Origin: Musa acuminata AAA Group
Taxonomy: Eukaryota > Streptophyta > Magnoliopsida > Zingiberales > Musaceae
Length of the DNA stretch: 64,000 bases
Direction of reading: 5' to 3'
NCBI RefSeq assembly: GCF_036884655.1
Contig: NC_088339.1
Location: forward strand, 31,581,001-31,645,000
The translations under genes and the position numbers were made by a program. Positions 14,079 through 28,301 of this stretch are shown one piece after another (the first letter of the stretch is position 1; each line of letters begins with the position of its first letter). Under the pieces are notes generated by a model. That model was not told the DNA's origin and did not search any database. It saw nothing but the letters and a program-made list of their open reading frames with translations.

Positions 14079-14640
14079 ATTATATCAAAAACACTATGAA
14101 ATACTCGTTTGACAAATCAGTTGAAATACTACCATTCACCTATGAATCGATCCATATAATATATTGATCCAATCCATATGTATAAAACTTACGGTTAAGA
14201 TTTATATTATCAGTGATAATAGTTAAAAAAAAAACTTGTAACGTTTTTGACACTTTTACTAAAACATTACAAGTACATTCAAATGTACACCTACTATAAC
14301 ATGATAGGTACATTCAAATGTTAAGTGACAAAGAAGTTCAAAACTCGATTAAAATTATCTAAAAAAATCAAAAAATTAAGATTTCAAATAGACATTGGTG
14401 TAGGAACAAAAATAATTAAATAAAAAAAATTTCTACATCAATTAAATTATTTTTTAATAGACTTATTTTTGAATAGGCTTATGCATGTTATGAATGTCTA
14501 TGCCATATCCACCAAGACACCAATCGAAAATACTCGAGTAATCTAATTTTTTTTTATCAGAGGCAGATATTGCAAACGGTAAAGAACGAAAAAAAAAAAG
14601 AGAACGCCCGAGATAGACTTTAAAAAATAAGACTTACTCG
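14077..14640. other. AT-rich intergenic DNA
   Basis: No open frames, RNA genes or mobile-element ends were recognised. This stretch separates the AT microsatellite from the probable 3' end of the plastid Cpn10 transcription unit. Confidence 0.5.
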
Positions 14641-15150
14641 GTAATTCACCCAATATTATCATAACCACGACACCGATATGACTGCAGAACAACCAGTGCT
14701 ACATTTTGCACTATTAGCAACGATGCCGTTAAAGCTCTTCCGCAGACATTGTACTGGGAATATCGAAGACCAAAGAGTTGGAACAGTTAACATGCCAACA
14801 ATCATACTTACTGCTAGGCATTTATTTAAACCTTGATTTTTAGCACCAAATGAAGGCTCAAGGACTGACACAAAACATTTGATCCCTCGGTGCACAATCA
14901 ATCTCCAAGACGTAATAATCCTCAGCAGCTTATAGACCTCCAGCCATTCACTTTCAGTCTAGATCTTCAGTCATATGTTTATCATAAACCAGAACAATCG
15001 ACAAATGACTGAACCCATTTAACCAATACTTAGTTATAAATCAAAAATTACATTTAAATGAGCATACTACATAATCAGTTCCTGTCAACGGAGTGGCCAA
15101 GAAAAAATGACTTGCATCAGAAAAGACCACCTAGGATTCATTTGCTACTC

Positions 15151-18087
15151 CTACTCAACAACAGCTAGTAGATCACCAGCTTTACAGAAACAGTGCTTAG
15201 CTTCTGTCCCCAAGTCCACCTGCACACCAACTTATCAGGAGAAATTACAATTCAAGTAAACTATGCTGTGCAAACTATCCATGCTGTGAAAAATATTCAG
15301 CCCATTTATGCAACAATAAAAATAGCAGACATGTTAGTCATGTGCCTATCAGTTCATGGTTCACATGTAACACAAATCCATGTTTGCTATCCATGCATAT
15401 CCAGAAATAAGATGACAATATATGCAATTGCTGAATGACTTTATTTGCAGTAATCCCACATACCTCATAAGCATTAATATCTGAAAAAAGAACCTGCAAA
15501 ATAAAGGAGTGCCAAGCATTGTCAGGAAAGCCCAACCAAAAGGATAAAGACTCAACTTTATTGTCACCATACGACCATAGAAATCTCCAGGAAGGAAAAC
15601 AAATGAAAAACCTATGATGCCATATTATGTGATAAAAAGTATCCAATAGCACTACTTTAACTTTCTTAAACGAAGACAAACTTTTCTAAAGCAAAAGAGA
15701 TCTTGCACATGCAAGCGTACTACATTAACTCCAACAAGGTTAGGTGCAGCTCAGTGACTTGATAGATACACAGTAGACATGTACCTGATACCCGGTTGTC
15801 ACTACTGCAATAAGTTACTCTAGATACTTTAGTTCCAGAACATGAAATCATCTTACAAAATCAGTCCTATTAATCAATATATCTGTAAACTGCTACCTGC
15901 ATCTTGTGCATTTTGATTCAGGTATAATTTGAGATGCCGTTCAACATTTTGATAGTTGACTTACAATCACAAATGTGGATGCTCCCCATCTAGTGACCCA
16001 AGATATATAAAATTAGGTGAATAATTTGCACTATATCTGCCTGTTAGATGGATAAGGTATGCTATTTAAAAGTAAAGGTATTCAGATGAGTCGTCATGAG
16101 ATGCACCAATGATAGGTAAATTTATATGTTATTTTCATACCATAAACACAGTGCAAGATCATATAAAGAAAGGAAATTAGTGATCATCCCCACTTCGTAG
16201 ACTAGTTCATCTACCAAACACTACTACAAGGGAACCAGATTTACAAATAATGAACCACAATTAGAAAACAACTTTGCGAGCTGCCCATGAATTCATGACC
16301 CACTGGATATCGAGATTAATTTTTTGCCCTCATACCCCATGGTTTTCTTTAAAGCTTCCTAACTTTCTAATTTCCAATCTTGGTTTCCCATAAAGATCGC
16401 ATGCTCTGATCTTCAGGGCAGTTTCTATTCTTGTTCAATGAAGAAAATTTTCCTTTTTGAAAAAGAAGTCCAGTTAACAAGTAGTTTATAATAGCCACAA
16501 TAAACTGACAAAGAAAACACAATGATTTTACGTAGAAGGCTTAGCCATAAGAAGTGTGTATAAGACCATTGCGACCCAGTCTGATCAATAACTCATCCGT
16601 TAAAATCACTAGCACAAAATGTTTAAGCTCAAGTTAATACACCCATCCTTACAAGTTAATCTAAATCTTTACCCACTTTCATTGTGGGACTAAACTGAAG
16701 TGTTACAAGAATGACAGACACCATAAACTAAAATGACCTTCGTGATAAAGGGAAATATATTTTCTAGTACTGCAATAAAAATAAACCTGTAATCCAATGA
16801 GTTAAAGCATTGTCCAAAATCTTATATGGAATGAACCTCAGAGATGGTACCTTCTTTCCTGCTTCCACCTCGGCAACATCAGAACCAACCGACAGTACCT
16901 GTTCCAAGAGGTAGAACAACAATTAAAGGACTGACAGTTAGCAGAAATGACATGGCAGCATCACTTGACCATTACCTCGCCCATTATATAGCGCTCAAAT
17001 TTAACAGCTGATTTTGGAAGTAGAACTCCACCAGCAGATTTCTGCTCCAAAGATATTTTCAGTAAGAATAAAGAACTGGGTAGCTAAAGTTTTTCTTTTC
17101 AGAAACATATTTGCTCACTAGTTTTTGCAACTTATGTTCTTGCTACTTTTCAAATAAAAATATATTATGATATACAAATCCCACCTCAAAGATTAGTGAA
17201 CATTGTAGTGAACATTGTAGTTGGTAATTTCACCATAAGCAGGAATAGTTATTTCATCTCCCAAACTGTTTTATTACCCATCACAAAGTATGACAAACAA
17301 TAAGATGGAAGTGCTGAAACATTCAAATAGGGAACTGCTATGCAACTAAAACAATTTATTTGATGGTTTGGCCCCTGAACAGTTTTAAGAACACAAACAA
17401 AATTGTTTCTCAATTTCTATCAACAAAGGCACGGAGTAAATGGATTTTAAATTATCTAAGCAGTCAATCACATTTACGAAAAAAAAAATGCTGATCCCAA
17501 GAAACCCACTCGGGCTGACAATACTGTGTGTCTAGGTCTCACGTGCCAAATTATCACCAACCCCATCTGAAGACCGATAGCTACCTATCAGATTTAAAGC
17601 AATTCGGGTAGAGGGGATGGTGCAATTGACCGGTAGAATGAACCAAAACTTGCATAGACTAGAGGGATCGGAAAAACACAAACTACAGCATTAACCCTCG
17701 TTTTTTTGTCCCATAAGTTATCTCAATTGCATCCTTAAATCACAGAGAAAATATTAGCAACAACAACAAACGTAGGATTATAACAACCTCGGGCAGCTCC
17801 TCGAGGCGAATGAGGACCCTATCGGCTTGCGGAGCCACCTGCATCCAATACGACCAGAAAATAGGTGCGGGAAGATGAAGTGTATCGAATTAGTGGAACT
17901 GCAAAGAGACATTGCACCAGACCTTGGATGGTTCCCATTTCAAGGAGGAGACTCTGACCGCGCTCCTCCGCGAGGCATGGAGGCTCCAAAGTGGAAAAGA
18001 ATGGCCAGCGCGAGGAGGAGGAGGAGGAGTTCGAGGCTGAGAGGGGGAAAGGAGAGTCTTGGCGGCGGATAGGAGGGAGGACGCCAT
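15151..18087 (-). CDS. CPN10: 10 kDa chaperonin, chloroplastic (Cpn10), 6 exons, 142 aa
   Basis: Single-domain plastid GroES-type co-chaperonin that caps the Cpn60 folding chamber. Exons from the start: 18087-17923, 17838-17788, 17041-16976, 16898-16851, 15493-15464, 15219-15151; total 429 nt. The first exon is a Ser/Arg/Pro-rich, acid-poor transit peptide (about residues 1-52). The Cpn10 fold follows: VAPQADRVLIRLEE, the mobile loop KSAGGVLLPKSA (residues 73-84, containing the GGVLLP contact motif), YIMGEVLSVGSD, VLFSDINAYEVDLG and the C-terminus CKAGDLLAVVE. Length matches the single-domain plastid Cpn10 family, not the 20-kDa tandem Cpn20. The ATG at 18087 is preferred because transit peptides of this family start MASS-like, but the frame stays open upstream to 18234 with another ATG. 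The gene is head-to-head with PIG-U. Confidence 0.95.
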
Positions 18088-18442
18088 CGGGCAGGGAAAT
18101 GTCTCCGACGAAGACAGATGTTGCGAGAACTCACGAGACACACTGTTATATAACCGTTCTATGATCGCCGATATATTGGGATTTCTCCCGGCTATTCCGG
18201 ATAGTTCTTCGCCCCCGTGATAAGCACATGACACGGTCTATGGTTAATGGACCACCACCACCATGGTCGGTCTGATTCGATCCCATTTAATCGGTCGGAC
18301 CGGGTTGGAGTTGTGAGTTCAACGGCTCAGCCCAAGTAGGTAGGACCGAGGTGTTAGCTTTACAGTATGGGTATGTGTTCGGGTCGGCTCGGCGACCGCT
18401 ACTGTTGTTTCTCTCGCCACGATCGCGAGCAGAGGAGCAGCT
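18088..18442. promoter_or_regulatory. Shared divergent promoter between CPN10 and PIGU
   Basis: Only 355 bp separate the two divergent start codons. A palindromic TATA-like box GTTATATAAC lies at 18145-18154, about 58 bp upstream of the Cpn10 ATG, suiting minus-strand transcription. No equally clear TATA box is seen for PIG-U on the plus strand, where the proximal part is GC-rich. Such compact spacing suggests a bidirectional promoter (inference). Confidence 0.6.
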
Positions 18443-21400
18443 ATGGCGGGGATCCGGGGATATTGGACCCTAGCGGCGGCGGCGATTGCCTTCCGCCTCC
18501 TTCTCCTCTTATGTTTCCCCAAGGATCTCCACCTCGGCTCTCGCCCTGAGGTCGCCACCCCTCTCACCAGCCTCCGCCGCCGTATGAAGCCCAATCTCCC
18601 TTCCTCTCTTTCTTCTGCTTCTTTCTTTCGTCTATCATCGCGTACATTCTCTTATTTTCGTTTCTTTCTCACAGTGGCGGAAGGTTACTGGCTCAAGCAG
18701 GCGTCCATGTCGCCCTACTCAGGTTCCGGTGCCTTCCTAGGGTTTTTTGGTTCCAAGAAGTTAAAATCTTAAGTTAGCATTGGTTGATTTTGGTGTTTTT
18801 TAGTGATAAGAGCTTTCTATTGTGTGCCATCGTCACTTTCGACGTTTTGCAAACAAATTTTACATGGATCGCATCAAATTTGATGTTTCTGAATTTTACA
18901 TATTAATTGTCCATAGTACACTCGATGAGTTATAGCAGAAGACGCGGAATGATCAGAGCATATACTGATAACAGCACTAGAGGCGAACCTATCAGTTCCA
19001 AACTACTCAGTAATAGTCATCCTAGGTTGCCTTTGGTGGGTTTTGCAGATAATGTAAGTGGAAAACCTTGGTCGAAGCATTTACAATTCATGGATGAGTG
19101 AACGCTTGATAGTGTTCACCAAAAAAATAAAAAATCTCATCAGGTGCTAAATAATATCATGTGATAGCTCCTTAGGGAATATTTTAGATTAATCAAACTG
19201 AATGTCGGAATGTGCATTTGTATGCTTTTCTTTATTTATGAAGGACTTGATTTTACCACTCTGAACTTTTTAATGCCTAATCAATCTTCAACATCAAGAC
19301 TCATAGTCATGAGCATATCTGAGACAGACAGCCACGGTTATGATTTTTTTCTTTTATGAAAATGGATAAGACTATTGGAACAACAAAGATGAGGATCATG
19401 AGTAAGCAAATTTTTGCGCTAGTCTTCTATTTGACAGAAATTGTTTGCTAATGATAAAGACAATGATTTACATTCTAGACTTTGTTGAGGTAGGGAATGA
19501 TAATGATTACTAACATGAGAAGCATATCATCATATTCAGCTAGGTTTGTATGGTTTTATGAGTACAAATCATAATCTTGTAGGCTTGAGCCCTATCCATT
19601 CTTATCATTTGCACAGGACATGAAGAGAAAATCCCATTTGGCAAATGTTAAGCAAAGGGACATGCCTGTTGACACCTATATTAATGTGTTACATCTGACA
19701 GAAAAATTTTCTAGGACAGTTTTTTAATACTGTTTTTTATTTTCCTCCAAGAAAAGGTTAGTTTTACTGGATTTCTGTCACTCCTAGGGCAACAGATGTT
19801 AGAATAGATGACCACTTGAATAGTGTCTATGTAATCCAAAGATGATCAGGAATTAACTGGTTGCTGGTGTTTCATGATGCTCCCTTAATAGTGTCACTAA
19901 ATTGGACATTTTATAATCAATAATCTTATGTTGCAAACATCGTGCTAACCTATTCAGATGTTTTTCTGTATTTTAGTCAGCACAAGAGATTAATCAATCT
20001 AATTATCTATTTTATTATGTGCTGGTAAATCATTATTAGTTATATTCCACATGAAATGCTGTAATAAGCCATTATATTCTTTATGGGAATGTATTTACTA
20101 TGAAGATCTATGTGTTAATTTCCCATATTTCAAATACTCCACAAAAGGAATGCTTAAAAATCACATAATTGTTTGAATCTTTCTTGCGTCTTAATTAGCT
20201 ATTTGATTTCTGCTGGAACCTGGAGCTTGCTGCTTGCTGTGTGCTAGATTCTCCTGTTTTTCTGTCTCTCCGCTTAGGGGTCATAAACACTTAGTGCTAG
20301 AATCAATTGCTGTCACACCATAGCTTGTTATTTTGAACTTAAGTCATTACCTGAGTATGTTATATGTTCTGTTTAAGTGCCCTTTACAGAATAGGCTTCA
20401 TGGGTTTAATGGCATGAGGAAGAATGTGGTCCATATTCTCTATTTGTCATTTCTCTTACTCTGGCAACTTTGTTTCTTTCAGGTTCAATGTACCATGGTT
20501 CCCCTCTGCTATTATCATTTCTTGGGCAGTTGACTATTAGAAGGTATAGATTCTGGTTTGATAAGTGGCTTCTGTGCTGTTAAGCTTTCCTATGGAACTT
20601 TATTGTCCAAACACTAATGTTTTTCACTTTTTTAAAAACAAAATAAGCTAGAACTTATATGTTCCCACTTACACAAGAAAATGAAAGCATACAAAAAGCA
20701 ATTTACGTCCAGACATGATTGAAGATATGTAGGTTTCATTTCTTCCTTGTTGGAGGAATAATGGGGCTTACTCATGATTTGTTTAGATATACCATTTACA
20801 TCTAGACATTTAGTCTTCTTTAACATTCTTCTTCTGGAATTCACTTTTGCAGAGTTGAAGGACGACCCCCTCACTTTTATTGCAGGTGACATTTCATTTA
20901 TTTTATAAATTTTGGTCCAGTAATAATTTGTCTGGGGCACTAACTAAAATAACTTCATATTATTATGTATATGTCCATATAGATTCCTGCAAAACTTGAT
21001 GAAATCTCATGTGTTGTGCTTTTGTAAGTCTGCTTCCTTTTCTATCGTGGCATATTGCCATGACTAATTGCGTTGGCTATTTCTTTTATCTCATCACAGA
21101 CTGGTATGACCCAATGGCATAATGAGTTTGCTGACCTTTACTTTGATGAACCCAGGGAGCCATTAAACAACATTGCTTCATGAAGTTGTGCATGTGAATG
21201 ATTTAGAAAATCGAGATGCAATGTGCTTTATCTTTTTATAATCAGATAGGTGTCGCATCAACTGTGATGTAAATATTACTATTTAAGATCTGAAGCATAG
21301 ATTTTCTTCAACTGTTTGATCCATGCAGATAATTCCTTATCTTTTGATCTAACTGAAAACTGCTATACTGTTGTTGTTTTGACATCTCTAAGAACCCTTC

Positions 21401-24400
21401 TCCATTTAGCCTCTATTTGTGGTGGTTTTTGGATTGTAAAGTATGATATTTAATGCTTATCAATGCAAAAACAGTTTGATGTTTGTGGTTGTAGATTTTA
21501 TTACTGCCATACTTATCCGTGCAACTGGTCAGAAGCTTCTGTTGTCACGCCACAAGAGCTTTCAGGTTCTGAACCTCTCGAAGCTGGTAGAAGCTTCAGG
21601 TGCGTTTAAAACGTCATGTTGCTGCAAGAGCAGTTTGTTCACTGTCCTGATTTATAATTGTTGTCAATTTATCCTCCATGATCCTTCTTGTGAGTAGCAT
21701 GCTTGTATAGACTAGTGGTAGTTATAATACTCCCTTTTCCTTGGACAAGTAAAATTTTATTCAGAACTTGCAGCATGAAAATTGTTAATGAGAAGAAAGA
21801 TTTACGAGCCTTATGTATAAATTAAGTAATTACATCACAAAAAACAAATTGACAGAATAAAGGAAATAGGGGAGTTGTCATTCAAAAGGTTCATTTTACT
21901 GGGCAAACACTATGAGATGAAGAGAATACTCTGCTCAAATTAGATTCTGCTACCTAGCATGTTTGCTCTACACATATTTAGGCCTTCATCTAGCAGTGAC
22001 TTTTTCATTCAAATCATACATACCTCCCATTGGATGCCAGATGGTAGACAAAATATATATTCTAGTTATTATAATGTTCTTGGAAACCCAATTTCTTATT
22101 TTATAGCTTTTATATATTCTAGCTTTTATAATGTTCACAATAAGTAGCTAATGCTAAGTTTTGCTAATTTTGTTTATCTAATACTTTCAGGAACTGTGAA
22201 CCCTGGAGATTTTGCTTCTCTTGTATATCTTTGGAATCCACTAACGATAGTCACTTGCATGGGATCGTCTACATCACCAGTTGATAATTTAATGGTTGTC
22301 ATGGCAATCTATGGAGCTTGTTCACGTAATTCCTGTTTTATGCCCTAATAATTGTGGTCTTGAGATCCGACATCCTGATATAAACTTCAATTTGGTGAAT
22401 GTTTCTTTTATAATCAGAGCATGCCAATCATCCATTGAGCAACTTATTAGTTGTATATTCATATTTTTATATACAGCATATTTAGTAGCTTGCACAAGGT
22501 TTTATACCTTTTAATAATATATATGAAACAGATGCTAAATTCATTTAAGCCTAAATTTGAATTATGATATTCCACAAGAATTCTATCATTGTTGGTTTAT
22601 TCGAAGGGATAGACTATTGGTTATATTTTATCTGTACTCTACATTTTGCCCTACGTGTACCCTGAACTACTTATGCATGGTTCTATACATATCACCAGTC
22701 CTACTCCATGTGGTTGTAGATCTTTCCTGGTTGTGGGTACTTTTTGCTCAACTTATGTTTGTCTCTCTGTTTATTTTTTGATTGACACACCTAGATTACT
22801 CCTTTTGTTATTTTGGTATTTAGAAGCTCATCATCTCTTTCTTCAGACCTGAACTATCAACTAGTAGTTGTTTATAAATATATTCTGACTAATCTAGTGT
22901 CACCACTAGATTTCCTATCTAGTCAAGTGGACTTCAAGCATCCTGAATATTTGCATTTGTAAGTATATATAATATATATAGGATCCTTTATTTGTCAACA
23001 CGGTTATAATAAAATTGACAACTCGAATTTTCAGCTGCTGCCTCTTGCTATCATTTTGGTATAAAAAGGCATTATCGTTGTGTTTTCTTGATTATTATAA
23101 TGCCAATTTTGGTTGAGTAGTTTCATTAGGATTATGCTACCTATTCTTTTTATTGGTGTAGTTTAAGTGACTGCTTGATCAATATTGATATATTTCTTGT
23201 TTCAATATGCACATGCAAATTTTGTGATTTGCTTTTATGCATGCCTAAAACATTGTTATATTTCTCATGGATGGGAAAATGTCGTAGGGCTCTGAAACTG
23301 CTGATCTTTTGGCTGTTATATCATGCTCTTGTTTGGTTAATTAAAAACATTTCCATAGTCTTATTGCTGGAAATTAGAGAACTCTGCCCTTCACAGGAAT
23401 AGCACCATTGGCAGCCTTTGGATGGGTTTTTGCAACACACTTATCTCTTTATCCAATCATCCTGATTGTGCCGGTATTTGTTTTTTGTTCACATATTAGT
23501 TTTATGCTGCAGTCTATTTCTTCCTCAATAAAATATTCATCTCACCATTTCTTTCCTTGGTTAACTTTATTTCAGGTCATTCTTTTATTAGGATATGGTC
23601 TGGATGCTCCTCCTTCAAAGTTGTTCCTACATAAAACTTCTGATGCAAGCAGTAGTGGTGCTCTAAATCAGAGTCCTGACAAATCTGGAGCATCAAAGCT
23701 GACAGATAATACAATTCATACTTTCTCATGGGTTCAAGTTCTTCACTTTGTATTGTGGGTATTCATATGGTTGTGCTATGTCTTATTGTTGAGTAGTATA
23801 TCACTCAAGGATGTTGGGGGCCTGTCAGAAATGTTCAGGAAGTAAGATACGCAATCCATTAGGCAGTTCTCATTACATTTTTTCCTGACATACAACTTAT
23901 TACCTTGGCTTGGACTACGTAACAATGCTATATTTTTTCTCAATAATTCTGCTCACCAAATTCGATAATGAATTTGTAATTAGTATTTTATTTACCAAAA
24001 TGCATCTCCATTGACTTTTCATTAGTATTTGAGCCTTAATCAGAAACTTCTGTCCGACAATATGTAAGTCAAAGGTGAGCTGTTCATCCCAATGGGCAAT
24101 GCTATCACACCAAGTTCTTGTTATTGAGGTTTGATAAACCTGAAAACCAAATAAAATGCATTTGGGTGGTTTTGTGTTCGTGTATAAGGCAATTTTTTTT
24201 TTAATTCTTGGATGGTGAAGATACAAGTAGATATACCACCAGTGTTGGTGACATTCCATGTATATAAAGTAATCAATGCTGTGTCCTTGAAAAAGAAAAA
24301 ACCAACTGGCTAATTTGGCGTTCCTTTCTTACTCCAAATCACATTATAAAGTAATAAATGTTTTCTTAGAGAAAAGAAATACAGGTAAAAAAAAAGCTGT

Positions 24401-27400
24401 CTAGTTAATTTTGATGTTCCATATTCTACTTTCTAATATATTTGAAGCTTATCTCATCCATTGAGGTGCTGCAACCACCTTAGAAACTTGCTGATGCTGT
24501 TGGGCACTTCGCCTATCCTTGGTTGATGGACTTTTTGCTGCTCTTGAAGTTAAAGCTTATAAGTGATCAATGATCACAGATGTTTACGTCAATCACCTTA
24601 GTGGGATGTACCTAATTTCTTGAAATAAAACTACCAATTCAGATGGTGGAAAATGAACAATAAAGTAATTTTACACTTCTTTGACAGTCCCATCGTATCT
24701 GCTGTATTTTTAGAGATTAATAAATCTGGTTTGATTTCTATTTACCACGTAGATGGTCTCTTTGCATAAATTGTTAAAAGATAGCTGATATATGGTTGTC
24801 TTCACTCTTCAGATCTTAATTTTCTTTTTCTTTTTCTTTTTCTTTTTGACAGAACGTATGGATTTATTCTTACTGTTGAAGATCTTTCACCAAATATAGG
24901 TGTTTTATGGTAAGCTTATTAAAGATTTTATTATGTGTATCCTACTTTGTTTGTATTACATGTTTGCTCATGTGTGTAGTAAATGAATGCAGGTATTTCT
25001 TTGCAGAAGTCTTTGACTTTTTCAGGAACTTCTTTCTGATAGTTTTTCATGTCAATATACTCTTCATGATTTTGCCACTGGCAATACGTTTGAAACATCG
25101 GTCGTGCTTCCTTGCGTTTGTGTATATTGCTATCTCTTCAATGCTAAAGTCTTATCCCTCGGTAAGTTATTCTTCATTTTGAAAATTGGTTGCATACTGG
25201 CTGCTGATGCACCATATTTATATGAATTTTCGAAAAGGTAATCAATAATATAGCATAAGTATGGCAATAAAAAAAATTATGTAATACATTTATGATTAAT
25301 GTTGCATTTATTTGGAGTGTACAATATTTAGTTGGCTGTTCTGTGTGTTAACAAATGTAGCTTATTTACGAGGACTCAATTGTGGTGATTATAATTGCTT
25401 CCATTAACTAGAAGTCTAATGGCAGTGTTAGACTCACCATCAGCATAGTTAACATAGCTTCAAAATGATTTGTAAACCTCTTTTCCACTTTGATTGTTTT
25501 TCCTCTAATGGCTTTGGCTCTCAGCACTGAATTGTTTGGATTGATGCAGTACTAACAGCCTTGCCTGTCTGAAGAAGCCTTCACATGCTATACATATACA
25601 TGATCAAATTGTTGAAAAGGCAATCTTATGTGAGATTTAATGAGTTTGTTGTTACTAACTCATGTTTATGAGACTACCAAGCAAGGTTCACCATATTGTG
25701 GTGTACCACCCGGTACGAGCGATACATACCGGTCTGACAAGGGATCGGTAAATGGAGCACCATATATGGGGTAGTACACATTACATGACCGTATCAAGTG
25801 ATACGGGGTTTGTATTGGTCGGTAACAGTCTAAATCTAACTGTTACAGGTCAAGGGCTGAGATTCCCTATTTCAAACAATTAATTTGACCATTTGAATCA
25901 TAGGAAAGGGTTCAACCCATTTTGGACTGGTACACGGATCGTCCTATATCGGGCGATACACATTACATGACCTCGTATCGAGCGATATGAGGTTTGTATT
26001 TGGTTAGTAACGATCAAAATTTGACCATTACTGATCAAGGGTTGAGATTGCCTTGTTTCATGCAGTCAATTTAACCATTTGAACCATAGGAAAGAGATTT
26101 TAAACCCTCTCCTCTCCCCTCTTTTAACTCATTTAACTCTCTCAATCTCTTTAACTCTTTCAAACTCTTTTTCACTCAGATCTCTCTCTCATTCTCATAT
26201 CTTCATCAGATCCTTTGCTTGATAAGGTGGGAGATCCTCTATGTCCTTTACGTTTTATCACCGCGACAATAGAAGAGGAAGTGTATCCTCAGCAGGAGGA
26301 AGATCCCTGTCGATCAATGTGATGGAAGGAGCCGAACAACATCAAGTCAAACTGCTCAAGAAACTTAGGACACTCAACCGTCACAGCCCTCCGCCCAACA
26401 TGCAAAGGCAAAGGCAAAGGGGAAGGCTGTAGCATCAGTCGCATTATTGGAAATAATTGAGTCGAGCAACATGACACCTTAATCGCATTCAACAACTTGC
26501 TCGATCCAGAGATATGGCAACGACACGGATAGTAGTGCCTCGACTGATGATAGCAGCGATGTTGGGGAGTCGATGGTCTTGTCTACATAATTTGAGGGTA
26601 GTGCATAAATCGAGGAGCAATATTTTACATATGCCACCCAAGATTTTAGATTATGGCGCTCGACGAAGAACTGGTCAAGTTTATACATAGAAAGGGAAGG
26701 AAAAGATAGTGGATGATTTTAAGCAGATGCAACATAGCCCACACGACGTAGACACAGAGCGAAGCTTATCATATTAGGGAGAATCTTACGATCATTAACA
26801 ATACGGTGATAGTTGGTCATTCTTCTCTAAGAAACAGTACGGTGATCGATCTTATGATATAGAGTAGCATATTAGTTGCGAAAGTAGAAGTTTTGACATT
26901 CTTCATGCTCCGCACCAATATATGTCACCATTGTTCTTGCCTCAAGAGCTGCCTCAGACACGTGGTTCAAGGCGATCAGACTACGACCATCACTACATTG
27001 ATGCATCAATGACAGATGGTGTATCAGTATATTATGTAATGAGTTCAATTTCGGGATTAGGTTCGACAAACATATCAAATTGATATACAGATACATAGGG
27101 TTGATGACCCTAATCCATCGCCCGTGGAGTCCCGTCATTCTTTTTGGTCGTAGAACCAGGTATATCTATCGATTGATTACTTGATTCATTTGAATCTTAA
27201 AGTTTAAGTTGTTTAAAAAATAATCTAATAATTCAAATCATTTCTTTGTAGATAATTCAATAACAAAAGAATGATCTGGAACGTATCACAAAGCTACTCC
27301 TCAAAGCCCGAAAAAAATATATGCTATTACTATTCTATTCTAATTTAGATTATTTATGCTAAAATATACTAAATTTATATTTATTTTTAACTTAAAAATC

Positions 27401-28252
27401 CTAATCTAATTTTTTTTCTAATTTTTAGAAAATTTTGAAGCTATTTTTTGGTAATTTTACCGTAATGTTGGTATGCTCTACTATACCGACATATGGTACA
27501 TCAGTATGCCACGGTACATATCATACCGATAGTCAATCGATGCACTGGTACGGACTGGTAAGATGAACCTTGCTACTAAGGATTAGCTTGGGCATAGTTC
27601 TAAATCTAGGAATAGTGGTTCAATACCTCTTACCAACTTTATCTAACATTCTTCAGCTTGATCAAATTGGCTAAATCCTAGACATGATTTCGTGCAAGTA
27701 TATATATTATAAAACAAATGCAGTATAGAGAGCCCTGAGGTCTTGTTCTTGCCCTGGTTTAGAAAATCTTGGATATTGAGGGAGGCACAAATACTGGTGG
27801 AAGGGGGAAAGTTCATTTTTCTAACAATTGGTGTTAGTGAGTTTTTATTATGTGAAAAGACACAATGTATTTTTGTATCTAATTCCTCAATTTTTTTATT
27901 CGCTTTTTTTCTTCTTCTTCATATTACTCAAATGTTCAAGCTGAAATTTAGGAGTAATTTCATGTGTGTGTGTTATTATATTTCATTCATTTGAATATTG
28001 ACTTTACTTTTTCACCTTGTTCAACTATGGAGGTGGGTGACTCAGCTCTTTACTTGGGTCTTTTAGCACTTTTTTGCAATGAGTTAGCAGGTAATGTTCA
28101 TATTCAGCATCTCCTTAGTCCTGACTTGAAACTTGACATGTAATGACAGTTAAGTTTGCATGCAGATATGCATTTCTCTTTCTTTCTGTTTTGTGGATAC
28201 ATTGGGGTCTCTCTTCTCAGCCCTGTTATGCACAACCTGTGGATTTGGAGGG

Positions 28253-28301
<49 letters not shown>

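Noticed and set aside
17827..18072. Plus-strand frame opposite Cpn10 exon 1
   Set aside because: It is the antisense shadow of the GC-rich transit-peptide exon.
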